From the NCBI RefSeq assembly GCF_900010755.1, contig NZ_CZJT01000056.1, positions 1 through 64,000 on the forward strand: a DNA stretch of 64,000 bases. Reading direction: 5' to 3'. Below, piece by piece: positions 35,132 through 42,088 of this stretch. This DNA comes from Paeniglutamicibacter antarcticus (lineage in GTDB: Bacteria; Actinomycetota; Actinomycetes; Actinomycetales; Micrococcaceae). Within the stretch, counting starts at the first letter, position 1. Each line of letters opens with the position of its first letter. The translations under genes and the position numbers were made by a program. The notes under the pieces were generated by a model. The model was given only the letters and a program-made list of their open reading frames with translations. It had not been told where the DNA came from and ran no database searches.

Positions 35132-36472
35132 ATGGACGTCACTTACCGCATTGAACAGAAGCGCCAGATCAACGGTGCTTTCCCCGGCCCGAAGTCAGTT
35201 GAGTTGGCTGCCCGCCGCACCGCGGCCGTGGCCCTGGGCGTAGCCTCCTCGCTCCCGGTCTACGTTGCAGATGCCGATGGCGGCGTCATCGTCGACGTCG
35301 ACGGCAATTCGATCATCGACCTGGGATCCGGCATCGCCGTGACTTCCGTCGGCGCCTCCAACGAGCGCGTTGCGGCAGCCGTTGCCGCCCAGGCCGCGCA
35401 CTTCACCCACACCTGCTTCATGGTGACCCCGTACGAGGGCTACGTCGAACTGGCCGAAAAGCTTGCCGAGATCACCCCGGGCAACCACGCCAAGAAGGCA
35501 GTCTTCTTCAACTCCGGCTCCGAGGCCGTCGAGAACGCCATCAAGGTTGCCCGTGTGGCCACCGGCCGCCAGGCAGTTGTCGCCTTCGACCACGCCTACC
35601 ACGGACGCACCAACCTCACCATGGGCCTGACCGCCAAGGCTGCTCCGTACAAGCGCGGCTTCGGCCCGCTGGCACCGGAGATCTACCGCATGCCGATGAG
35701 CTACCCGTTCCGCGAGGAAAACCCGAATATCTCCGGCAAGGAAGCCGCCGAGCGCGCCATCTTGGCCATGGAGAAGCAGATCGGCGGCGACCAGATCGCT
35801 GCAATCATCATCGAACCGATCCAGGGCGAGGGCGGCTTCATCGTCCCGGCCGAGGGCTTCCTGCCGCGCATCGCCGAATGGGCCAAGGAACAGGGCATCG
35901 TCTTCGTGGCCGACGAAGTGCAGGCCGGCTTCTGCCGCGCCGGTGCCTGGTTCGCCTCCGACATCGAGGGCATCGTCCCGGACATCATCACAGTTGCCAA
36001 GGGCATCGCCGGCGGCATGCCGCTTTCGGGCATCGTTGGCCGCGCTGAACTGCTCGACTCGGTCCACCCGGGCGGCCTGGGCGGCACCTACGGCGGCAAC
36101 CCCGTTGCCGTTGCCGCAGCGCTCGAGACCATCAAGTTCATGGAAGAGCAGGACCTTGCGGCCCGCGCCCGCGAGATCGAAGAGCAGTTCTTCACGCGCA
36201 TGCGCAAGCTGCAGGCCGAGGTTCCGGCCATCGGCGACATCCGTGGCCGTGGCGCCATGGTTGCCATCGAGCTGGTCAAGGCCGGCGGCACCGATCCGGA
36301 TGCGGACCTGACCAAGAAGATCGCCGCCGATTGCCTGGCTGCCGGTGTCTTGATCCTCACCTGCGGAACCTACGGCAACGTCATCCGTTTGCTGCCTCCG
36401 CTGGTGATCAGCGACGAGCTGCTCACCGAAGCCCTTGAAGTGCTCGAAGGCGCCATCCGCGCCAACGCCTAG
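35132..36472 (+). CDS. gabT: 4-Aminobutyrate aminotransferase
   Basis: 446 residues, class III PLP aminotransferase. Motifs: FNSGSEAVENAIK (~130-142), FDHAYHGRT, IIEPIQGEGG, VADEVQAGFCRAG, and the PLP-binding Lys in ITVAKGIAGG (near 290). It converts GABA with 2-oxoglutarate to succinic semialdehyde and glutamate. Neighbouring NSS transporter and GabR-like regulator fit a GABA-use module. No succinic semialdehyde dehydrogenase is in the window. Confidence 0.88.
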   Translation: MDVTYRIEQKRQINGAFPGPKSVELAARRTAAVALGVASSLPVYVADADGGVIVDVDGNSIIDLGSGIAVTSVGASNERVAAAVAAQAAHFTHTCFMVTPYEGYVELAEKLAEITPGNHAKKAVFFNSGSEAVENAIKVARVATGRQAVVAFDHAYHGRTNLTMGLTAKAAPYKRGFGPLAPEIYRMPMSYPFREENPNISGKEAAERAILAMEKQIGGDQIAAIIIEPIQGEGGFIVPAEGFLPRIAEWAKEQGIVFVADEVQAGFCRAGAWFASDIEGIVPDIITVAKGIAGGMPLSGIVGRAELLDSVHPGGLGGTYGGNPVAVAAALETIKFMEEQDLAARAREIEEQFFTRMRKLQAEVPAIGDIRGRGAMVAIELVKAGGTDPDADLTKKIAADCLAAGVLILTCGTYGNVIRLLPPLVISDELLTEALEVLEGAIRANA

Positions 36473-36496
36473 CCAATACGCTAGGCCTAGAGCAGG

Positions 36497-36548
36497 GAAA
36501 GGGGCTGGAAGTTGTTCAGGGCTTTGAACAACTACCAGCCCCTTTCTT
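36497..36548. terminator. Bidirectional terminator between gabT and rarD
   Basis: About 21-bp stem with one mismatch: arms gaaaggggctgg-agttgttca and its complement at 36525-36546; loop gggctt; followed by TTC on the plus side. Confidence 0.72.
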
Positions 36549-36597
36549 CATGCCCGGAATCGGGCCGAAGCGGTGCCTCTGGTGTGGAGCGGCGGGA

Positions 36598-37626
36598 TCA
36601 GCCTTTGGCGCTCGAGGGCGAAGCCGAAGCGGTTGCCGCAGAGGCCTGCACCTGCTCGGGGGCCGGGGCGACTGCAGCCAGGGCCAGGCGATCGCGGCGC
36701 GGCTGGCGGGCCATGTCAAGGCACAACAGGAGCACTGCCACCCAGACCAGACAGAAGCCGACGAGGCGTTCGGGCGGCATTGGCTCATTGAAGATCGTCA
36801 GGGCGACGATGAACTGCAAGATCGGTGCCAGGAACTGCAAAGTGCCCAACGTGGTCAACGGCAGGCGCCGGGCCGCGGCTCCGAAGAGCAACAGCGGGAC
36901 AGCGGTAATGACGCCGCTGGCGGCCATCAGCCAGAAGTGCGAAGGGCCGGCGGAAACCACGGTGTCCTGGTTCGAGGCGATGAGCCAAGCCATGACGCCC
37001 AGGGCCGGGACGCTCAGCACTGCGGTTTCCACGCTCAGCGAGGTCAACGCGGTGGCGGTGCGACCCACCCGGTTTTTCACAAAGCCGTAGAAACCAAAGG
37101 AGAAGGCAAGGATCAGCGCGATGTAGGGGACGGTGCCGTAGGCGAAGGTTAGGGTGAGTACCGCAGCCAGGCCAAAGCCCATGGCTATCCACTGCGTCAT
37201 CCGCAGTTTTTCCTTCAGGAAGATCACGCCCAGTGCCGTGGAGACCAACGGGTTGATGAAGTACCCTAGCGATGCCTCCACCGCATGGCCGTTGAGTACC
37301 GCGAAGGTGTAGGTCAGCCAGTTCACGGCGATCAGCACCGAGGCTATCGACAGCCTGATCATCGCCTGTTTGTTCCGGCCGAGCACCATGAGCTCGCCCC
37401 ATTTTTTGGTCAACGTCAACAAAATGGCACAGAACACCAGGGACCAAACGATCCGGTTGGCGACGATTTCCTGCGGTGAGGAGATGGAAATCGTCAGGAA
37501 GTACAGTGGCAGCAGGCCCCACAGGCCGTAGGCTGTCAGCCCCTGGATCAAGCCGGTGTTGCGTTCGGACGTCGGTGAGACCCTGGCGGCCTTGCTTGCG
37601 GATTTTGTGGTACTCGTTGGGGTCAT
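36598..37626 (-). CDS. rarD: RarD-type EamA permease
   Basis: 342 residues from ATG 37626. Ten hydrophobic helices in two EamA halves; the opening GLIQGLTAYGLWGLLPLYF and IVANRIVWSLVF are RarD signatures. RarD proteins are named for chloramphenicol phenotypes but the substrate is unknown. The C-terminal ~25 residues are an Ala/Ser/Pro tail. Convergent with gabT. Confidence 0.8.
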   Translation of the reverse strand: MTPTSTTKSASKAARVSPTSERNTGLIQGLTAYGLWGLLPLYFLTISISSPQEIVANRIVWSLVFCAILLTLTKKWGELMVLGRNKQAMIRLSIASVLIAVNWLTYTFAVLNGHAVEASLGYFINPLVSTALGVIFLKEKLRMTQWIAMGFGLAAVLTLTFAYGTVPYIALILAFSFGFYGFVKNRVGRTATALTSLSVETAVLSVPALGVMAWLIASNQDTVVSAGPSHFWLMAASGVITAVPLLLFGAAARRLPLTTLGTLQFLAPILQFIVALTIFNEPMPPERLVGFCLVWVAVLLLCLDMARQPRRDRLALAAVAPAPEQVQASAATASASPSSAKG

Positions 37627-37970
37627 GACTGACTCAACAGGGAAAGCATTGATTCCATTCCGTGTTGCCGTGCATGGCAACAAAATATTCGGGTGTTTTC
37701 GTGGCTATAAAAAGTTCACTGACTAGTGTTAACGAAACTCTTGATGAATGGTGCGAGGCAAGCGGGAACTGCCCGCACCTCAGCCTACAGCTGGAACACT
37801 TGCGCCGCGGGACATCGGCAGCACCATCAGCACCGCCTCCCGGCCCGCGAAATGCCGCACGTTAACGTGAGGATGCGCACACCGGTTCCCATATGGAACG
37901 CAAGAACAATTAGACTATGTAGCTGTGCGTTATTTTGCGCGCCCGTGAACATCCTCCGGAAGGAACCCCC
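37627..37970. promoter_or_regulatory. Divergent intergenic region, rarD / fprA
   Basis: 344 bp without a convincing gene; a 67-codon plus-strand frame is not gene-like. It contains the two divergent promoters and a 6-bp inverted repeat gttgcc-N6-ggcaac at 37664-37681, near the rarD start. Confidence 0.35.
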
Positions 37971-39368
37971 GTGTCCGATTCAGCAGTACGTCCGCTTCGC
38001 GTCGCCATCATCGGGGCGGGACCGGCCGGCGTCTATGCTGCCGACATCCTCACCAAGGCAGAGCGCGAGTTCGAGGTCAGCATCGACCTGCTCGACGCCT
38101 ACCCGGCACCCTACGGCCTGATCCGCTACGGCGTGGCTCCCGACCACCCGCGTATCAAGGGAATCGTCAACGCCCTGCACAAGGTTCTTGACCGGGGCGA
38201 TATCCGCTTCCTGGGCAACGTGACCTACGGCCGCGACATCACCCTGAGCGACATCCGCGACATGTACGACGCGGTCATCTTCGCCACCGGCGCCATCAAG
38301 GACGCCGACATGAGCATCCCGGGCATCGACCTCGAGGGCTCCTACGGTGCCGCGGACTTCGTCTCCTGGTACGACGGCCAGCCCGACGTGCCGCGCAGCT
38401 GGCCGCTGGAAGCCAAGGAAATCGCGGTGCTCGGCAACGGCAACGTGGCACTGGACGTGGCTCGCGTGCTCTCCAAGCACGCCGAGGACCTGCTGGTCAC
38501 CGAGATCCCGGAGAACGTCTTTGCGGGCCTGAAAGATTCGCCCGTCACCGACGTGCACATCTTCGGCCGCCGCGGCCCGGCCCAGGTGAAGTTCACCCCG
38601 CTGGAACTGCGCGAACTGAGCCACAGTCGCGACGTCGACATCGTGCTGTACCCGGAGGACTTCGAGTTCGATGAGGCCTCCGACGCGCTGATCAAGTCCA
38701 ACAACCAGGTCAAGACCATGGTCAACACGCTGACCAACTGGATCGTCGAGGAACAGGACACCGGCGCCTCGCGCCGCCTGCACCTGCACTTCCTGCACAA
38801 CCCCGTCGAGGTCATTGGCGAGGACGGGAAGGTTTCCGGCATCAAGTTCGAGCGCCAGGAACTCGATGGCACCGGTAACGTCAAGGGCACCGGCGAATTC
38901 ATCGACTACCCGGTGCAGGCCGTGTACCGTGCCATCGGTTACTTCGGTTCCGAGCTCGCGGAGCTCGAATTCGATGCCAAGCGCGGTGTGGTTCCGAACA
39001 ACGGCGGCCGCGTGCTGGGCGCCGATGGAACCCATGTTCCGGGTCTCTACGCCACCGGCTGGATCAAGCGCGGACCCGTCGGCCTGATCGGCCACACCAA
39101 GGGCGACGCCCTGGAAACCATCGGCAACCTCTTGGAAGACCGGCTCTCGCTTCCTGAGGCCGCCACCCCAAGCGAAGACGCAATCATTGAGCTGCTGGAG
39201 TCCCGCGGCGTCGAATACACCACCTGGGAAGGCTGGAAGAAGCTCGACGCCCACGAGATCGCCCTGGGTTCCGCGGCCACCCCGACTGAAACCTCGGTCG
39301 GCCCGGTGGACCGCGCCCGCATCAAGGTCGTCGAGCGCGCCGAGATGGTCAAGATCTCCCGCGACTAG
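37971..39368 (+). CDS. fprA: Ferredoxin-NADP reductase, adrenodoxin-reductase type
   Basis: 465 residues from GTG 37971 (GGAAGGA upstream). FAD motif IIGAGPAGVYAADIL near the start, the family stretch YGLIRYGVAPDHPRIK, NADP motif LGNGNVALDVARVL (~155-168), and the GWIKRGPVGLIGHTKGDA segment at the C-terminus. It passes electrons between NADPH and ferredoxin. Monocistronic, with a strong terminator just downstream. Confidence 0.92.
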   Translation: MSDSAVRPLRVAIIGAGPAGVYAADILTKAEREFEVSIDLLDAYPAPYGLIRYGVAPDHPRIKGIVNALHKVLDRGDIRFLGNVTYGRDITLSDIRDMYDAVIFATGAIKDADMSIPGIDLEGSYGAADFVSWYDGQPDVPRSWPLEAKEIAVLGNGNVALDVARVLSKHAEDLLVTEIPENVFAGLKDSPVTDVHIFGRRGPAQVKFTPLELRELSHSRDVDIVLYPEDFEFDEASDALIKSNNQVKTMVNTLTNWIVEEQDTGASRRLHLHFLHNPVEVIGEDGKVSGIKFERQELDGTGNVKGTGEFIDYPVQAVYRAIGYFGSELAELEFDAKRGVVPNNGGRVLGADGTHVPGLYATGWIKRGPVGLIGHTKGDALETIGNLLEDRLSLPEAATPSEDAIIELLESRGVEYTTWEGWKKLDAHEIALGSAATPTETSVGPVDRARIKVVERAEMVKISRD

Positions 39369-39386
39369 TTCCGCACCGACTCAACC

Positions 39387-39425
39387 AAAGCCCGTGCCCT
39401 CGAATGATCGAAGGCACGGGCTTTT
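39387..39425 (+). terminator. Rho-independent terminator after fprA
   Basis: aaagcccgtgcc(ctcga) pairs with (tcga)aggcacgggcttt, then TTTT. It isolates the retron from fprA. Confidence 0.82.
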
Positions 39426-39472
39426 GCCTTGCCCCGGGATTTTGCGTGATATCGATCGGTGCGGGGGCGGCC

Positions 39473-39494
39473 GTGTGGGTTCCGGAATCCACAC
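39473..39494. promoter_or_regulatory. 22-bp palindrome upstream of the retron RNA
   Basis: gtgtgggttcc abuts ggaatccacac, an 11-bp inverted repeat with no spacer and one G-T mismatch. It ends 33 bp before the a1 repeat, close to where the retron promoter should be (a TAGCAT -10-like box at 39515-39520). Could be an operator; too short a loop for a terminator. Confidence 0.4.
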
Positions 39495-39527
39495 TATTCA
39501 GGGCGTCTTTCGGTTAGCATGGCCCTA

Positions 39528-39694
39528 TGCGGTGGTTTCTTTGATGAGGTGGGAAGCGTTATTTAGCGCGCTTTCCGCTCCGGGGTTACCCCGGGGGACG
39601 CAGTCTTACCTGATTCAAGCACCGTGGGTGCCTCGCTGCGCTCCGCGCAGGAGCGCACCCACACCGATAGCCGGGTCATCGAGAAACCACCGCA
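39528..39694 (+). ncRNA. Retron msr-msd RNA
   Basis: The ends carry a perfect 13-bp inverted repeat: tgcggtggtttct (39528-39540, a1) and agaaaccaccgca (39682-39694, a2), extendable by tgatga/tcatcg through one bulge and a wobble pair. Inside: hairpin 39552-39576 (ggaagcg/cgctttcc), hairpin ccgggg-tta-ccccgg at 39580-39594, and a long hairpin 39624-39662 (8 + 3 + 6 bp with single-base bulges, 3-nt loop). The first two fit msr, the long one the msd template. a2 ends 4 bp before the reverse transcriptase ATG. This is the a1-msr-msd-a2-RT order of retrons. The priming guanosine cannot be fixed; GAGG after a1, or the AGC at 39565, are candidates. Confidence 0.85.
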
Positions 39695-39698
39695 CTAA

Positions 39699-41084
39699 AT
39701 GACAGGGTCCCAGAAGCCGGTGACGCCAGCCTCGAGCGTGCTCAGCCGCACACCCCGACCCACCGACTCCGCCGTTGCGGCAACCTTGGCACAGGCCTTC
39801 CTGAATTCCTCCCGGTGGACTTCCGCAGGGCTCATCGAGGCAGGTGCCCAGGTCTTGGGTGCCCGGCGACGCTGGCTGGGCCCGGTGGTGACGTTGGTTC
39901 TGCGCTCATACCCGCGGCCGCCGGTGGACGCGCCCCGCGAGCTTGGAGCCATGATCCTGGGTTGCGAGCCCTTTGCGCAGGCACGTGCCAAGGCGGCGGT
40001 CCAACGCAAACCCCTTCGCCTGGCCCACTACGTCCTTGAGCCAATGGTGGCCCGGGAGAACGGGCAGCCGCGGGTGCCACGGCTCGACACGCTGGCGGAC
40101 TTGGCGGCCATGCTGGAGCTCACCGGTGGTGAACTTGAATGGTTTGCGGACCCGCAGCAATGGAACCGCCTGGCGGTTCCTGCATTGCAGCACTACAGAT
40201 ACGTGTGGCGGCGTCGCCCCGGCCGGCTTCCGCGGCTGCTTGAGATCCCGGCGCCGCGACTGCGTGGAATCCAGCGCACGGTGTTGCGGGACCTGCTTTA
40301 CCCGCTGGAAATCCACGATGCCGCCCATGGATTTGTTCCTGGCCGCAGCGCCGTCACCGGGGCCACGCGGCACACCGGCCAGGACCTCGTGCTCACCCTG
40401 GATCTGGTGACCTTTTTTGCCCGCGTCACTGCCGGAAAGGTTTTCGGGGTGCTGCGCCGGGCGGGCTACACCGAGGCGGTGGCGCACCGCCTGGTGGGCC
40501 TGTGCACGCACGTCGTTCCGCCGCGGGTGCTTTCGGCCATGCCCCCGGGAGGCAGCCCCACTGAGCGGTTCGCGCTTCGCCAGGCACTTTCGCAGCCACA
40601 CCTGCCCCAGGGAGCGCCGTCCTCACCCGTGCTAGCCAACCTGTCGCTTCGCAGGCTGGATGCCCGCCTGACGGGTCTCGCGGATTCCTTTGAGGCCGTG
40701 TACACCCGATACGCCGATGATCTGGCCTTCAGCGGTGGCAAGAAACTGGCTCGGCGCAGCGCGGCGTTCATCCGGTTTGCGACGGTGACCATCGGAGAGG
40801 AAGGCCATGGCGTCAACCAACCAAAATCCAGGCTGCGTACCGCCGGGGAGCGGCAGCAGGTGACTTCGGTGGTGGTCAACGAGCGCACCAATGCGGTTCG
40901 CTCGGAGTTTGACCGGCTGAAGGCAACCCTGCACAACTGTTGGACACACGGTCCTGACTCACAGAACCGGGACAGACATGCTGATTTCCGTGCCCACCTG
41001 TTGGGGCGGATCTCCTGGATGGCGAGCCTCAATTCCGATCGAGGAGCCCGGCTGCTCCGGGATTTTCAGCGCATCCAGTGGTAG
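39699..41084 (+). CDS. Retron-type reverse transcriptase
   Basis: 461 residues. A ~180-residue N-terminal extension precedes the polymerase: HGFVPGRS (210-217), GATRH (221-225, the place of the retron NAxxH motif), first catalytic Asp235 in LDLVTFF, LPQGAPSSPVLANL (302-315), YADD (338-341), the thumb-side VTSVVVNE (388-395, place of VTG), and a C-terminal LLGRISWMASLN segment common in retron enzymes. It would make msDNA from the RNA encoded just upstream. A stop codon abuts the ATG, so 39699 is the most upstream start possible; no clear ribosome site is visible. No maturase or endonuclease domain (not a group II intron) and no variable repeat (not a DGR). Confidence 0.92.
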   Translation: MTGSQKPVTPASSVLSRTPRPTDSAVAATLAQAFLNSSRWTSAGLIEAGAQVLGARRRWLGPVVTLVLRSYPRPPVDAPRELGAMILGCEPFAQARAKAAVQRKPLRLAHYVLEPMVARENGQPRVPRLDTLADLAAMLELTGGELEWFADPQQWNRLAVPALQHYRYVWRRRPGRLPRLLEIPAPRLRGIQRTVLRDLLYPLEIHDAAHGFVPGRSAVTGATRHTGQDLVLTLDLVTFFARVTAGKVFGVLRRAGYTEAVAHRLVGLCTHVVPPRVLSAMPPGGSPTERFALRQALSQPHLPQGAPSSPVLANLSLRRLDARLTGLADSFEAVYTRYADDLAFSGGKKLARRSAAFIRFATVTIGEEGHGVNQPKSRLRTAGERQQVTSVVVNERTNAVRSEFDRLKATLHNCWTHGPDSQNRDRHADFRAHLLGRISWMASLNSDRGARLLRDFQRIQW

Positions 41085-41113
41085 GTCCACTCGCGGAACA
41101 GGAGCCAGAGACA

Positions 41114-41123
41114 CCCCCCCCCC
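41114..41123. repeat. C10 homopolymer after the reverse transcriptase
   Basis: Ten consecutive C residues 30 bp after the RT stop, in the 77-bp gap before the convergent gene. The only such tract I noticed in the window; prone to length change. Confidence 0.7.
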
Positions 41124-41161
41124 ACCGCGGGAATATACCTGCGCAAGAAATGCCAGGGGTG

Positions 41162-41908
41162 TTAACTCCAGAGGCTTCCGAGCAACCGCTGAACCTCCGG
41201 AGGAGTCAATGGAACGGGTTCGACATCCAGGTGTAGGCTGTCGGCCGGAACCTGGAAATCATCCAGCACCGTGCCCAGGGCTTTTCCCAAGGCGCCCAGC
41301 CGGGAACGGGAGACCGACTCGCGGGGGAGTAGGAGTGCGATCTTGTTGCCGCGGTAGGTGGCGATTCCCTCGGGCATCGCTTCAATACACGCCTGTCCGA
41401 TCTCCGCGGCCAGCATGAATGTTCGCATGTCGTCGAAATCGACGCGCTGGTGCTTGTAGAGGGCAATCACATACGGGGATTTGCGGGTCAAGGGGTTTTC
41501 CCGCAGTTCGTGAACGCGACGTTCGAAGTGCTGTCGATTGGCGAGTCCGCTGTTTGCATCGGAGCAAGTGAGCTGGTGGCTGAACAGGTCGGTTGCTTCC
41601 ACCCAGGCGTCGGCGAACTCGACAACGAGCCGATTTGAGTCTGGGTGCGGAACAACGGTGAACAGCGCTTGGATGTCGCCAAGCGATTCAGCAATCCCCA
41701 CTCCCTGGACTGCCCGGCGGGAAGCCAGTGAGCGCAGCGCCGTGGTTGGATCTTTTCCGGCCACGAGCATCGAGACAACCGATCGCGTGGCATTGCAGAA
41801 CCAGTCGGATTCGCGGATCCATCCAGAGCCCTGGGACTGCGCGCACCACAGGTCCAACACCGAGGAAGTGTCGGGTGTGGCCTGAGGCGGCTTGGAAAAG
41901 AACTTCAT
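41162..41908 (-). CDS. Degenerate GGDEF-like protein
   Basis: 248 residues, no membrane helix. The C-terminal half follows the GGDEF-domain plan: GLANRQHFERRVHEL (121-135; compare GLxNRxxFxxxL), a strand-helix core, and YRGNKIALLLP (185-195), where an active enzyme has GGDEF followed by the same ALLLP strand. The catalytic residues are lost, so it cannot be a normal diguanylate cyclase. Divergent from the sigma/anti-sigma fusion gene and convergent with the retron RT. Function unknown; may bind a nucleotide or act as a partner protein. Confidence 0.55.
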   Translation of the reverse strand: MKFFSKPPQATPDTSSVLDLWCAQSQGSGWIRESDWFCNATRSVVSMLVAGKDPTTALRSLASRRAVQGVGIAESLGDIQALFTVVPHPDSNRLVVEFADAWVEATDLFSHQLTCSDANSGLANRQHFERRVHELRENPLTRKSPYVIALYKHQRVDFDDMRTFMLAAEIGQACIEAMPEGIATYRGNKIALLLPRESVSRSRLGALGKALGTVLDDFQVPADSLHLDVEPVPLTPPEVQRLLGSLWS

Positions 41909-42088
41909 GTCAGTTGAGAGTGCCAGGACAGTAAATCGTGACGCGAAAACGGACGGGAAAAAGTTTTTTCGAATTCCGCGTCATGAATGTGAGGTGAGAC
42001 GCTCTATAAATGTGTAGAACACGAACGAGTAGGCCAAGGTGGGCTAGCCTGTAGGAAACATGCGGGCAGGTGAGTTCCGGAATTTGAA

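Noticed and set aside
37662..37865. 67-codon plus-strand frame upstream of fprA
   Set aside because: Overlaps the divergent promoter region, lacks a ribosome site and has no conserved features.
39699..41084. Group II intron maturase or diversity-generating retroelement RT
   Set aside because: No maturase or HNH domain and no intron ends; no template/variable repeat pair. The a1/a2-bounded RNA and motif set fit a retron better.
41162..41908. Retron effector
   Set aside because: On the opposite strand, convergent with the RT and sharing a divergent promoter with the sigma fusion gene instead. No toxin-like or nuclease motif. Only comparative genomics could revive this idea.
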